Assembly: GCA_032622095.1 (NCBI GenBank)
Contig: CP136064.1
Coordinates: 249,643,827 to 249,707,826, forward strand
Reading direction: 5' to 3'
Length of the DNA stretch: 64,000 nt
Origin: Siphonodentalium dalli
Lineage: Eukaryota > Mollusca > Scaphopoda > Gadilida > Siphonodentaliidae
The notes beneath the pieces were generated by a model. The model did no database searches. It saw nothing but the letters and a program-made list of their open reading frames with translations, and was not told the DNA's origin. The position numbers were made by a program, and so were the translations under genes. Numbering within the stretch: the first letter of the stretch is position 1; every line of letters starts with the position of its first letter. Shown here piece after piece: positions 34,097 through 45,872 of the stretch.

Positions 34097-35688
34097 GCCG
34101 TTGTTTTAAACATAATACGATTCGAGAGTATTTTTCGTGTTTTGAGCCACACACTGATGATGAAATATTAGGTAACTTATTGACGATTCGTGTAATATGA
34201 AGCGGCTGATCGCCTCATTAGAGTTCAGATAAAAAGAAGATACTGGTCAATATTAAACATTTCAAACATATTGTAAAAACATTCTTTTGTCAACAAGAAT
34301 CATTAAATATATGGAGATATTTAGATGGAGAACGTCTCACTTCAAGCATCGATAGACTATACCATTCCAGATAAGTGGCGGGAAAGATTCGTCGAGTAGT
34401 AGCTTGAATTTAATTCCATGCACATCGCCGACAAAATAAACTAATGATGAATATTGCACGGACTTTGCTTTGAAAAATTGCATAGCGGAAACAGAGTTAT
34501 AGTGTATCTATGATTGAAGCGCGAAGCTGAGATTCACCAATATATATTTCGCAATTATATAGACATGCACTTCAGTTCTTTAGATTTGCTCCATCAGATG
34601 GAAAATATAGTCATCGTTGTGTATTTTCTTGTACATAGTGTTTTAATATAATTTATTATGTTTATTATAAATAAAAACATCTTTAACTTTAATAACTTTG
34701 GCTCAACGCATACCCATATTGTAAAAAAAGACAATTGGCAGTTAGCCACGGGTCTATCATATTCATCCGGTAGGCACGGATTATTTACTTGGCCAAGTTA
34801 GCCACCCAATTGCACGGCCAGGGCCCTATACTATGGACCATAATAATTGTAATCACAAGGTTATTGGGAGGTACACAGGAGGCGTCAAGTGCAATAGACC
34901 ACTGTATTGTAATAGTGTAGATTATACCCGTGTGCTCGTGGGCGCATTACCGATGTGTGATTGGGTTTGATTAGAATAGAATTCACACTGCGGCAATCAA
35001 GCGGTTGTCTCGTGTAAAACAACCTAAAGTCTGTATTGGAGTATTGACCAATTATGACATTCGTGCATGGACATTGTTAGAGGGTCTCCTTTGGGGGCAC
35101 ACAACTTGGAGTTTAAACCTGCACCTGAGACCCTCTAGCTACATCTCTTGTACATATTATCAATATAATACTCAGCGATTCTGAATGACAACCCAACTAG
35201 AAATTGAAATACATCGTTGTTGGAACAGACGATAACCATTAACGATATATAACACAATGCACGAATGGTTGCGGTGTACTCACTGAGCGATTATTTAAAG
35301 GATACCGATTACCACTAATCAAATTGAACACGGATCACCCATGCACTAGCGATAACATATCAATGAGTGTCTCCGAGGAATCATTTTTTTTCATTGGTCA
35401 ATCAAGTCACATGTGGAAAACCTATTATTTTATTGGTCACCATGCATGTGAACGCGGCATTACGAGAAGTCGCCTATACACTGTTAGAATAAGAGTGGAG
35501 GTATATAGTAATCGACACCTTTTGTGTGCCCCACAGAAGCGTGTGATTACAATAATTGTGTTCTATAGTATATGGCCCAGGAGAATCGTGTTATCGCCAG
35601 ACCTTTTCGTATACGGATGGCATGCATGGATTTGCTTAGAGGGTCCCCATATGGTGGGTGTCCACCTGGAAATTTGCAACTGAAGCTC
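34097..35688. other. Non-coding stretch, nothing firm
   Basis: Two related blocks (about 35085-35145 and 35630-35690) each have TTAGAGGGTCYCC followed by a CACCTGRA-type segment, a diverged repeat. The long + frame at 35324-35683 has no recognisable domain. Confidence 0.4.
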
Positions 35689-35689
35689 C

Positions 35690-35721
35690 ACCCCCCCCCC
35701 CCCACCCCCCCCCCCCCCCCA
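35690..35721. repeat. Poly-C tract
   Basis: About 30 consecutive C residues interrupted by one A. The exact length is prone to sequencing error. Confidence 0.9.
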
Positions 35722-35828
35722 GGGCCCAGACCAAACTCCCAGGATCGCAGAATTCATTTGGGTTGGAACTATCCAACTGGCACCTCAAGTTTCCAACTCT
35801 TGGAAATATCTAACCTGACACCCCTTAA

Positions 35829-36210
35829 CCCTTTACCCAACAAACCGGCCAAAACCGGCCAAATAAAGCTTCAACAGCCTAAAATATCTTCGGTCTGTCT
35901 CAATAGAACCATACAAATATGGATATCATTGGAACCGGCTCATTGACCACATTGTGATGGTTACAGTTATGCCCTGCGCCAATGCATTCTCTTATATATG
36001 CGAGTCGACCATAGGTCGCCTCGCATATATAAGAGAATGCATTGGCCTAAAAAAAATCTTTTTTTACCATTTTTTCTTACATTCTTAAACAATTTTATAA
36101 TTTTTAATGTGTTAAGCCAATGCATTCTCTTATATATGCGAGGCGACCTATGGTCGACTCGCATATATAAGAGAATGCATTGGCACAGGGCCGTTCTGTT
36201 GGGTAAAGGG
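35829..36210. mobile_element. Hairpin-bearing piggyBac-like TTAA element, family F3, best copy (382 bp)
   Basis: TTAA at 35825-35828 and 36211-36214, with perfect 14-bp terminal inverted repeats CCCTTTACCCAACA. Two 67-bp palindromes (35979-36045 and 36117-36183) are arranged as inverse complements of each other around a 71-bp AT-rich spacer, making a palindrome of palindromes. Each has about 32-bp arms (CCAATGCATTCTCTTATATA, then TGCGAG) with one fixed T/G asymmetry (GAGTCGACC against GGTCGCCTC) that sets orientation. No coding capacity. Confidence 0.88.
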
Positions 36211-36582
36211 TTAATGTTGTACAATTTCCAACTGATGGCCATTTCAGACCAAACTGTTGACAAAAAAAGTAGAAAACTATGCTAGTGATGATCTAAAAAC
36301 AACAAATCCCCCGATAATTACTAGTTGGAAAATCGAACAATGACAATAATTTCAACATATATGTGGTGTAAAAATTCCAACTAATTTTGTGTCAGGCATA
36401 AAATGTCCAACTTTTGAAAATGTTTACCACCAAAGTTTTGGGGGGGGGGGGGCTCGACAGCACCCTGTCGCTACGTCCCTGGCGGATTGTAATAGTCAAT
36501 ACTTATCCATGAACGAAAAGTCCTACCGTCCGTGGCTGGCGTGAGGAGTTTGAACTTCTTGGTCTAAAGGTGGCTGAATTAA

Positions 36583-37364
36583 AGGGAGACTGTACCCAAA
36601 ATCAAGCCATTTATGGGGCTAACTCCTACTTTATTGAACATAAATTATGCAACAGATGAACGCATTTGAGTCAAGGTGAGTGAAACATACACCCATGTAC
36701 TCTATGAACGATGTAAAACAACATGAGAATAATAATGAAAATGAATATATGGCTGCATCCTTAAAGGCCCACTCAATTTTCGACCCCCCCCCCCCTCCAG
36801 ATCACATATATAAAACATATGCCATATTATATACCATTTCAAAGAGGAAGCTTCAAAGCATTGTATTATCAACTTATCCGGTGTAATAAGCTGTGAACAT
36901 GTTGTTTTTGTTGAGTTACCGACTTGTTTTGTCCTTAAGTTTCATATGTTTTGTTGTGAAAAGTGTATTATTTTCAATGGCGGGGAATAACTCTATACCT
37001 TAACGATAGAGTTATTCCCCTTCCATTGAAAATATATATTTTAGTTTGAATTATGTTGCACTCTGGGAGCCATACCGGGGGGGGGATCTTTCTCAGGCTG
37101 TTATTTCAGCTGTTTTTTATTTCTATATGGGCATCTTTTGAGACACAGACGTTTCAAATGGTGACCGATTATAGTATTTTAATCATATTTTATGACATAG
37201 ATTGTTATTAAAACCGTATATCGAGGCACTATAAAGAAAAATCGGTGACTCGAAAAGTATGTGGGCCTTTAAACTCATTTTCGTTTTGATTATCAACATT
37301 GTCCGTTGATTACAGTAGGAGATGGCCCCATACATTGCTGGATTTAGGTACTACTAGTCTCCCT
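36583..37364. mobile_element. TTAA element family F6, copy 1, hosting a nested F4 element
   Basis: TTAA at 36579-36582 and 37365-37368; ends AGGGAGACTGTACCC and TACTAGTCTCCCT. Its interior matches the foldback at 46892 (CCATTTATGGGGCTAACTCC, GCTGGATTTAGGTAC) and is split by the F4 insertion at 36765-37268. Confidence 0.8.
36765..37268. mobile_element. TTAA element family F4, nested (504 bp)
   Basis: TTAA at 36761-36764 and 37269-37272; ends AGGCCCACTCAATTTTCGA and TCGAAAAGTATGTGGGCCT. In the middle is a hairpin GGGGAATAACTCTAT / ATAGAGTTATTCCCC (about 36980-37021). A right-hand fragment of the same family is at 52431-52813. Confidence 0.85.
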
Positions 37365-37368
37365 TTAA

Positions 37369-38499
37369 TGGAACACACGGTCTTCTCGGTGGGTTCATGC
37401 TTAAATTCGTGAACATCCGAAAAACAACTATCATCACCAAATACAAGTAAAACTTAGATCAACTTGTTCTTATTTTCAATATGAATAGCTCTCCAATAAT
37501 CAGATTTCGCATGGCAATCCATTGTAGATGTATGTATAATCAACACTGTTAGAGCTACATTACAAGTCAAAGTCCAGTAAAATGCCTAAGTCTAATCAGA
37601 ACGTGGCGGTAAGCTATGGAAGAGGTTGAAGCATTGAAAAATATTCTGAAAGCCATATTTACACTAAGATATGTCAATGAGCTGAACGATCAGCGATGTT
37701 TGTTTACAAATCACAGAGTAATGTTTACAAAGCGGTGGTTTCAACATGCGTAATATTAGTACATATCCACATATTAATTAATAGTTTACCGTAATTGATG
37801 TACGACCTATGGTTATTTACAACATCTTGGCTTCAAAAAATAATGACAAAACAACAAGCGTCTATATATTGAGCATGATGAAAACCTAATGTAATTTCTT
37901 TTTTTGGTTCGCTTAGAATCTTTAGATAGGTTTGTCTAAATTTTATTTTTCTATTTCGAACATGATAATGCAATATTGGATCGTAACTGATTATTATTTC
38001 CATTGTATTTACTTTATGTATACTTGTAATTACAGTAAGTTCTCTGGTAAGTTCCAATTTTAGGAACAAACCCTGGAAATTTCTTATTTACTTACTTAGA
38101 ATTATTTACAGTGAAATTAAGAACAATCTTTCTGGATTTACAGACTTTAATAATTTTTCACATCTAACCGCGAAGAAAGGCTTATGTCCCTTAATTAATT
38201 CTTCATCCTAGTATTGTTAAAAATGAGTTCCCACTTCCTGGACAAAACTTCCTACAGAAACAGAATGATTTGTGTTTTATGACACGTTTCCATTAGTGTC
38301 CCCGGAAGACGCGGAGAGAGTCATGTGGTATTAACGATCTCCATTGTCCCACACACACAGGATTCTCGGTTTGAGAAGGCGGTTAATTAATATGGTCAAG
38401 GTAGATCGTGCCACAAATATCTACTATGGCTACGCCCGAAGGGATCATATTGAATGAATGCTTTAATTGTCAACGCTGCAAATTAATGCAGAACATGGA
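37369..38499. other. Non-coding stretch, nothing recognised
   Basis: AT-rich; no gene or definable repeat. Confidence 0.45.
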
Positions 38500-39358
38500 T
38501 ATATAAGGATTAACTGTCATGTGGACTGTTTTTATGGAGATGTAACGGTGAGGTAAGTGGACATAACTTGTGTAAAACCCGAAGGTCGGCGCCCACGTGG
38601 CTAGTTGCAGTTATTTCTCGGTGAATGCGTAACGCCTCATAACACCAAGCTAATAACACCATCGATACGTCATTAGGTTTGGAAAGACGAACGCGTAATG
38701 CTTTGGCCGCATTTTGACTCGCGCAGGATTGACTTAATACATCATCGGGTTTCAACATGAAGAGAAATTGTTCCTATTAACTTTTGCCAAGGGTGCTATT
38801 GTGTATTTTGGGCTGATCTTGTCACGATACACTTTTCGATTTAAATATATTTACAAAAGCGGCTTTTTCGCTAACTTGTGTAAAACCCGAAGGGTTTTAC
38901 ATACAAGTTATGTCCACTTACCTCACCGTTACATCTCCATAAAAATAGTCCACATGACAGTTAATCCTTATATTTATATACATTTAGCGAAAAAGCCGCT
39001 TTTGTAAATATATTTAAATCGAAAAGCGTATCGTGACAAGATCAGCCCAAAATACACAATAGCACCCTTGGCAAAAGTTAATAGGAACAATTTCTCTTCA
39101 TGTTGAAACCCGATGATGTATTAAGTCAATCCTGCGCGAGTCAAAATGCGGTCAAAGCATTACGCGTTCGTCTTTCCAAACCTAATGACGTATCGATGGT
39201 GTTATTAGCTTGGTGTTATGAGGCGTTACGCATTCACCGAGAAATAACTGCAACTAGCCACGTGGGCGCGGACCTTCGGGTTTTACACAAGTTATGTCCA
39301 CTTACCTCACCGTTACATCTCCATAAAAACAGTCCACATGACAGTTAATCCTTATATA
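38500..39358. mobile_element. Long inverted-repeat (foldback) element with 375-bp arms
   Basis: The left arm 38500-38874 and right arm 38984-39358 are near-perfect inverse complements. The 109-bp centre holds a third, inverted copy of the outermost 75 bp (GTTATGTCCACTTACCTCAC, then ATCTCCATAA) and a small TAAAACCC / GGGTTTTA hairpin. Each arm contains the same 82-codon frame reading outward (38510-38758 on - and 39100-39348 on +), and each terminal block includes a GAG|GTAAGT donor-like site, so the arm may be captured exon-intron sequence. The arm peptide is not recognised. Confidence 0.75.
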
Positions 39359-39362
39359 TAAA

Positions 39363-39660
39363 ATGGGGTCATCATCCTCACCATCATCAACATCCTCATC
39401 GTCATCGTCGTCGACGTCATCATTATCATCGTCATCAGCATCATCATCGTCATCACCATCATCATTGTCATCGTCATCATCAACACCATCATCATCAACA
39501 CCATCTTCATCACCATCCTCATCATCATCATCTTCATCAACATCATCGTCATCATGAATACAATCGTCATCTTCATCTTCATCGTCATCATCCGTATCGT
39601 CGCTATCGTCAACATTTTTGTCACCGTCTTTATACATCTTCGTCATCATCCATCGTCATC
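39363..39660. repeat. ATC/TCA-type microsatellite
   Basis: About 300 bp of imperfect CAT/CGT trinucleotides. It translates as poly-Ser on one strand and poly-Asp on the other, which is an artefact of the repeat. Confidence 0.95.
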
Positions 39661-39765
39661 ATTATCCATCGGTCAAATCGTGGGAACTGTTTAATGTTCT
39701 GACCTGTTCTGACGGGGGAACTTTATAGTACCTTGAATCAAACAATATATTTCTTTGTTTATACT

Positions 39766-39947
39766 TGTTCCTTGCTAATATATTTCACAGTACGTGGTGG
39801 TCCCAGCTCGAGATTGCGTGAAGCTTGTGATTTTTATGATTCGATATCGCAATAAACATAGAATTATTTAAAATCGTCCAAGCAATGTCACATAAATCTC
39901 GAGCTGGGACCCACACATATACTGTGAAATACGTTAATAAGGAACAG
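39766..39947. repeat. Short inverted-repeat element (182 bp)
   Basis: Outer arms TGTTCCTTGCTAATATATTT / AAATACGTTAATAAGGAACA, then TCACAGTA, then inner arms GTCCCAGCTCGAGAT / ATCTCGAGCTGGGAC. Likely a tiny non-autonomous element; superfamily unknown. Confidence 0.65.
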
Positions 39948-40248
39948 TTATTAATTAGATATTATATTTTTTTCCAGAATAGCATGTTATCGAACTAGGC
40001 TAATATCGCCCTTAAACCGAGTAATATCGATTTGCGACATCTCCAATCCAAGTAATGTGGATTTACGACATGCCGAAAATCTAAACTTCGCTGCTATAAA
40101 ATAACGATCTAATTAATAAATAGGATATTACTCGGTTGGTTTGCTATGATTGGACTCATATCAGCTTTCGACCGTCGGTTACCTCAGGCTGATATCGGGC
40201 CTAATATCAAACAATCGAAGTAATGTCCTCTAAGTAATATCCTCTTAA

Positions 40249-40738
40249 AGGCACGGTTGGACTTGGTTGTCGAAAATATTCATATTTGTTCCCAACACCG
40301 TAAACAGACAAACATTAAAACGCATACAGTTTCGTTCAGATATACCATGACCATCGCGTAAACAGCATGCTATCATAAAGACTTACTATATTTTACATAA
40401 GCAAGAGCCTGTGTTACAGAAGACAGCACAGTGTCACTGGCTAATCACACACAAATTATATAAACGCTCTTTATTCGTTCCATATCAGGAATTCAGCAAC
40501 AAAGAACGCTCTTTATGTTTACCATCATAATATAAACAAACACCAGAAAAGTTACTTTTTATGCTTGTGTTTACATACCAATGGTCAAACAAATGACAAT
40601 AACATACTGTTTATGCGATATTTATTATTTGTATACGGACAAAGTCTGTCTACATTTTGATGTTCTTTCTGTTTGTGGCGGTTTTTGATGGGTGGAAATA
40701 TTTTCACAGGATACCCACCGCCAAGGCCAACCGTACCT
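40249..40738. mobile_element. TTAA element family F1, copy 6 (inverted)
   Basis: TTAA at 40245-40248 and 40739-40742; ends AGGCACGGTTGGACTT and AAGGCCAACCGTACCT. Confidence 0.9.
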
Positions 40739-40854
40739 TTAACTAAGAAATATTTCACCTGCACTGTTTTTTTTAATGTTATAAACTTCTCTGTCAGAAC
40801 ATCAATAAGTTCCCAGGTTATAAACTGGTTGAGTATGATCTCTAGGGGCGTTAA

Positions 40855-41214
40855 CCCTTTACCCATCAGAACGGCCCTGTGCCAATGCATCCTCTTATAT
40901 ATGCGAGTCGACCATAGGTCGCCTCGCATATATAAGAGAATGCATTGGCTTAACATATATTAAAAATGATAAAATTGTCAAAGAATGTAGAAAAATATTA
41001 TTAAAATTGTTAAAAAATATAAGAAAAAATTATAAAATTGTTAAAGAATGTAAGAAAAAATGGTAAAAAGTGTTAAAAAATGATTTTTTTTAGGCCAATG
41101 CATTCTCTTATATATGCGAGGCGACCTATGGTCGACTCGCATATATAAGAGAATGCATTGGCACAGGGCATAACTGTAACCATCACAATGTGGTCAATCA
41201 ACCGGTTCCAATGA
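40855..41214. mobile_element. F3 element missing one terminus, flanked by a 38-bp host duplication
   Basis: Begins after TTAA (40851-40854) with CCCTTTACCCATCAGAACGG. Palindromes lie at 40882-40948 and 41095-41161, inversely oriented. Compared with 35829-36210 it is inverted and stops at CCGGTTCCAATGA, lacking about 100 bp and the far terminus. The 38 bp at 40819-40856 (TATAAACTGGTTGAGTATGA and on through the TTAA) recur at 41215-41252 with one mismatch. Confidence 0.8.
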
Positions 41215-41252
41215 TATAAACTGGTTGAGTATGATCTCTACGGGCGTTAACC

Positions 41253-43099
41253 AGAGCATAGATGCATCATACGTGAACTACACTTCTGGGCCAAATGTTT
41301 CTTATTTTTGTGTATGCATATGTTTGTCCCTATTATATGACACATTTTAGGAATAGCTGAATCGACGAAAAACGACTTGTAATTTGTAAATGATTTGAAA
41401 AATAAAAAGAGTGATCAGTCCGTTTAGAACTGGCATTCATCGATGGAATCATATTGAAAGGCAATATTGATATACCATTCAAAAAGGTTTTTTTGTTAAG
41501 AATCATATTTTTCATGAATCAGATACTATATATTATAGCTATACTTTTGCTCGATGAAGACCAGCCAATCACGTTTTATCACATAATCAGCGGCTAAATC
41601 CGGCCTCATATTTTTTTAGTAAGACACACGTGTATTATCGGCTCGTTCAGTGACGTAAGTGCTTAGTGCAATGATATCGATGTCACTTCCAGAACTTTAT
41701 TTTATGTCAATTAGAATATAATTATGATATTAAATTTGTGTTGGGTTATTTAGTGTGGACTGTGAGAAAACGAGGGTGATAAAAGTGTAGTTGGACAATT
41801 TTGTCAACACGAAAAGACTCATTTAAAATGGAACTAGATATTTTCTTGAAGGTGTCTTTACTTCCTCTTTGGTTGTAATACGGGAATCAATATTAATTAA
41901 CTCGTGTCGATGAAAAAAAGTAGATCAAATAGTACCAATATGGGCTTATTTCGTATTGAAATAAGCACTATTCGGGCTTATTTTGAACGCCGAGTTTTAC
42001 ACCCATATAGAGCGCATTTCTTCCTCAAACGCCCTCTATATGGGCCTAAACGCGACATTCAAGATAAACCCGTATTATCCTTATTTCCACGAGAACAGGC
42101 TGTGGTCACACGTGTCTTGTTTTATGTTTAATCCGTCGACTTGTAATATTGGTTGTTACAGATGCTAAATCCACGCAGAACAACCGCCAGCACAAGCTTT
42201 ATGGCAACTTGGACTAGCGGACAATGTTATGGTGAAACATTTTTGGCGGTAATATTGTTTGTTTATTTTCAGATGGATGCCTCTCCCATATGTCTGGACT
42301 AGGAATAGGAGTGCTCAGCACGTATCTGCGATTCCTTGTGATGTACATGTGAATAAAAGCATATCACCAAGTCACTCTCAATAGTTGATACACATGTGGG
42401 TACTGTGACCTAGCTTGTTCAAATGTCCTGTTGGAGTAACTGAATATGATGGTATACAGGTACTAGTCGGGTGATGGTCGTGTACTATACATTTAGTCGA
42501 GGTTTCCAATCAATTTCGACCCCACTAACAATATGAAAGATCTTGTCGAAAACGATAGATTTATATGCATTATAGTTTTGTCGCCAATTTTCACCTAGTC
42601 TATTAATAAAATTCATTCCATCGATTTTGTTTTTATATTCAATTAGAATTTATCTGAAAGTCACAAAAGTGAACATTTACGGGGTTAAATTTCAGATCTT
42701 AAGATGCCCTGTCCTATTTTACACCACCATAAAACCACCATCTGTACGTTTTATCCAGAAAACAATAAGATCCAACCCATTAATTAGAACATTAAGATGA
42801 GGTTTTGGTGACCAGACATCGACTTTCAAAAGTGGAAGTTTCAATACGTTTTGAATTTCTGTCAGCATGCAACACTGAGTTCCAATGATCGCCTCTTTTA
42901 AGAGCGTCCAGGCTTCCGTGACCCAAAATCGGTAGGTAAGAAAGAACGTTCTAAATAATAACGTTTGTGGTCGTTTTAGACGTATAACTGAGGGTAAATT
43001 TGTGGATTTTCGCGATGCCTGTATCATACAAATGATGGTGATAACAAGTTATACATGTATCTTTCCATATTATTTAGCATGGTAAGCGGGGCATTGGCT
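41253..43099. other. Intergenic region, no gene recognised
   Basis: A 102-codon frame on the - strand (42719-43027) and a 75-codon frame at 41904-42131 have no recognisable domain. A small CATATAGAG / CTATATG hairpin lies near 42003-42040. Confidence 0.4.
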
Positions 43100-43299
43100 T
43101 AGATTTTGAATTTATCTGGTGTCAAGTCGGACTGGGGATCTTTAACATTATGAGTCGCTTTAAACCAGGTAACTGAACGATGTCGTTCTTGTCGATCATT
43201 TGATCAAGATAGGTTTAGGAATATATAGGTTATTAGGCCAGATCACTGAGGTGCAAGGGGAATTATGCAAAAACATGTATTTGGTATGATTCTGATTCT

Positions 43300-43420
43300 A
43301 GGGGGAGGGTGCAAATGGAATTATGCAAAAAACATGTATTTGGTCTGATTCTGATTCAAGGGGGGGGGGGTGCAGTTGGAATTTCCCAAGGTGGACACCC
43401 CCCCCCCCGAACAGAGAGAC
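43300..43420. repeat. Duplicated GGAATTATGCAAAAA block with poly-G and poly-C tracts
   Basis: GGAATTATGCAAAAACATGT and the following TTTGGTMTGATTCTGATTC occur twice about 58 bp apart (near 43259 and 43317), followed by a G12 run and a C10 run. Confidence 0.7.
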
Positions 43421-43691
43421 CCTCCCCCACTCGGCGCTCTGCACCTCGGCAACTGTCTTTGGCAGATGGGCCGGTATTATATTCATTTCCCGGGCCGGTG
43501 TTTTGGCCCAGTCCGCCTCTGTGTTTGGGAAGTTCCCAGGTTCACAAAAATGTAATTTTGTTACCCAAGTCCACTGAAACTGGTATTTTCATACCCAGGT
43601 TTGGCGCATGTGTATATTCGATTCGAGATTATATAGATTCGACTGCATGGTCCTACATAACGTTCAGGCTTTGTATATACTCCGAAAAATA

Positions 43692-43825
43692 AATGGCCAA
43701 AGCCACAGCATTTCACCAGCCGTTTCCAATATTTCTCACATAAGTCAGATAAACGCTCTTTATCTTTACCATATCAGGAACACGTCAACAAAGAGGGCTC
43801 TTTATTGTTCCGTGATGAAGATTTT
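43692..43825. mobile_element. Internal fragment of a TTAA element (F2-like)
   Basis: AAAGCCACAGC, CAGCCGTTTCCAATATTTCT, AAACGCTCTTTAT, CCATATCAGGAA and GCTCTTTATTGTTCC match the interior of F2 in order, without termini. Confidence 0.65.
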
Positions 43826-43964
43826 GTACAGTCGATTACCTGAATAAGTCTTTGATGGGCTGTATGTGCATGACATTATGAATTCCAACATATCCTCGGA
43901 CAAAAATAGGTTCATAATCGACATACATTGTATAGTATTCACATACTTTAGTTCATATTGGATA

Positions 43965-44640
43965 ATTATACCCCCGCAACGAAGTTATGGGGGGGGGGGG
44001 TATACTGGAATCAGCTCGACCGTCCGTCCGTCCGTGGACACAAATTTGTCCGGAGTTTTTCTCAGTCATTTTTTGATCAATTTCCGTGAAAATTGGCACA
44101 GACATCAACCACTATGGGAATCTGTGCACCTGCGATTATGCGGTCTGTCGGACTTTTTTTTGGTAGAGTTATCCCCTTTTTCGACTTAGAAATTTTTCGC
44201 AACATGTATAATTTTGTCCGATCTTTTATTCCTACATTTTTAGGTCAATTTTTTTAAAACTTGGCATAGACATTTAGTACCAAGGGAACCTGTGATTATG
44301 ACGTCTGTCCGACATTTTTTGGTGGAGTTATCCCCTTTTTTTACTTAGAAATTCTTTTGCGACATGCATAATTTTGTCCGAGTTTTTATTCCTACATTTT
44401 TAGGTCAATATTTTTTAATCTTGGCACTGATATTTAGCACCATGGGAACCTGTGCACCTGCGATTATGATGTCTGTCCGACTTTTTTGTGTGGAGTTATT
44501 CCCCTTTTTCGACTTAGAACTTTTATTCCTACAGTTTTCGGTCAATATGTTTAAGATTAGGGTTGTGCACCTACAATGGGAACTGTTATTTTATTATTTA
44601 ACTAAATGTTTACTGACATGTGAAACATCTTAGTATTTTA
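43965..44640. repeat. Dispersed CCCCCGCAACGAAGT repeat with tandem 180-bp units
   Basis: The leader ACCCCCGCAACGAAGTTATG, poly-G, GTATACTGGAATCAG and CCGTCCGTCCGTCC is followed by three diverged units containing GAGTTATCCCCTTTTTCGAC, AATTTTGTCCGA, TTTTTAGGTCAAT and CTTGGCA. I know this leader as a common repeat in mollusc genomes. The units are related to the minisatellite at 4510. Confidence 0.7.
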
Positions 44641-44694
44641 AAAACACGGGGGTATCCTTAGTCCCATTGGGACAGTCACACCTCTATATAGTTT

Positions 44695-44860
44695 GATTCT
44701 GAAATAAGTCCATATATAGTGTACTTATATCCGTTATTCCATTTTATGGCGCGGGGCACAGTGAAAACATATTTTAAACACTCTTAGTTTCAGTTCATTA
44801 TCGACTCAAAACGAGGCGATTCTATGCCGATTATGAACCTAAAACAGATCATATTATATG
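44695..44860. repeat. Palindromic repeat family P, copy 6 (partial)
   Basis: CGTTATTCCATTTTATGGCG, CACAGTGAAAACATATTTTA and CGACTCAAAACGAGGCGATT match family P; the first hairpin arm is deleted. Confidence 0.6.
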
Positions 44861-44864
44861 TCCA

Positions 44865-45629
44865 TATAAACACCTCAAAAAAAGAAAGTCCCCCCTAATA
44901 TACTCGGTAATATTTTATGAGATATTGGATGGATTTTGACGAAACTTTACGCAAATGTGTAGTGGTATCTAATACACAACCTGTGTGAGACATCACCCTG
45001 TGAGTTATGGTATGGCCGACTGAGCATGAATTGAATGGAAGAGGGGTGCTTTTAAAAAGTTGACGTAGAGTTGACAGTCACTCCATTGTTCCATTGTTCA
45101 CACAAGTTGTTACTGGCTGCAAATGTGGTCTAAAAGTGACACTGAGTCCACGATAACATGCGTGTCATCTTCGGGACAGAATGTTTCTGGTTAATGCCCA
45201 GGCCATTCAGTCTAACCACATTCCTTTGGAATGACCCCTTGAAGTTTTATGCTGCGAGCAACACAGAGTTATTGAAATCAGTCTTCTTGAAGCCATTTTC
45301 AGTAAACCATGTTTCCCACCATGTTGGCCATTGATGTACCAACAGATAAGGATGTCCAAAGCATGTGCGAGAAGTGGGGACCAAGGCAGAGCTGAATGTC
45401 TGTGATCACTCTGCCTGTGTTTTTGCAACTTTTGAAAAGTGCCCCTCTTCCATTCAGTGTGTGCTCACTCAGCCATATATATCTCACCCCACAGCACAGT
45501 AAATAGCACACTTGATGTCTGTGGTACCACAAATCATTTGAGGAATGTTTCATAAAAATCCATCCAATATCTCATAAAATATTACCGAATATATTAGGGG
45601 GGACTTTCTTTTTTTTGGAGGTATTTATA
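44865..45629. mobile_element. Tc1/mariner-like non-autonomous element with 200-bp inverted ends
   Basis: The ends read TATAAACACCTCAAAAAAAG and the complement of TATAAATACCTCCAAAAAAA, then GAAAGTCCCCCCTAATATA and GATATTGGATGGATTTT on both sides. The arms stay alignable to about 45065 and from about 45423 (GAATGGAAGAGGGGTGCTTTT). The A-run followed by AGTCCCCC is a mariner-type end, and TA targets are present but ambiguous in an AT-rich context. The interior has no transposase. Inserted in unit 1; unit 3 lacks it at the matching place (about 61395). Confidence 0.65.
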
Positions 45630-45872
45630 TATATGTTATAGTCATATGCACAGAGTTTATGATCTGAAAAGATTTTCCGAAAGAAATTGTCACCTCGAAT
45701 GAAAACAAGAGTGCCTTATTCATGCCGGCTGTATATATATAAACAAAAGAGCGATTACTTTTGCCGATAGCGTAAAAATAAAATGTGATTGGCTTATTGC
45801 CTTTTAAAAAGAAATTTGATGGAGTTAACTCTTTCTATACTAACAACTCATTTGATGGATAGTTATCCCTTA

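Noticed and set aside
35563-35946. Pro-rich or Gly-rich frames around 35.7 kb
   Set aside because: Produced by the poly-C tract.
39302-39649. Poly-Asp and poly-Ser frames
   Set aside because: Translation of an ATC-type microsatellite.
42719-43027. 102-codon frame on the - strand
   Set aside because: No recognisable motif, no splice context and no repeat in the window to support it as coding.
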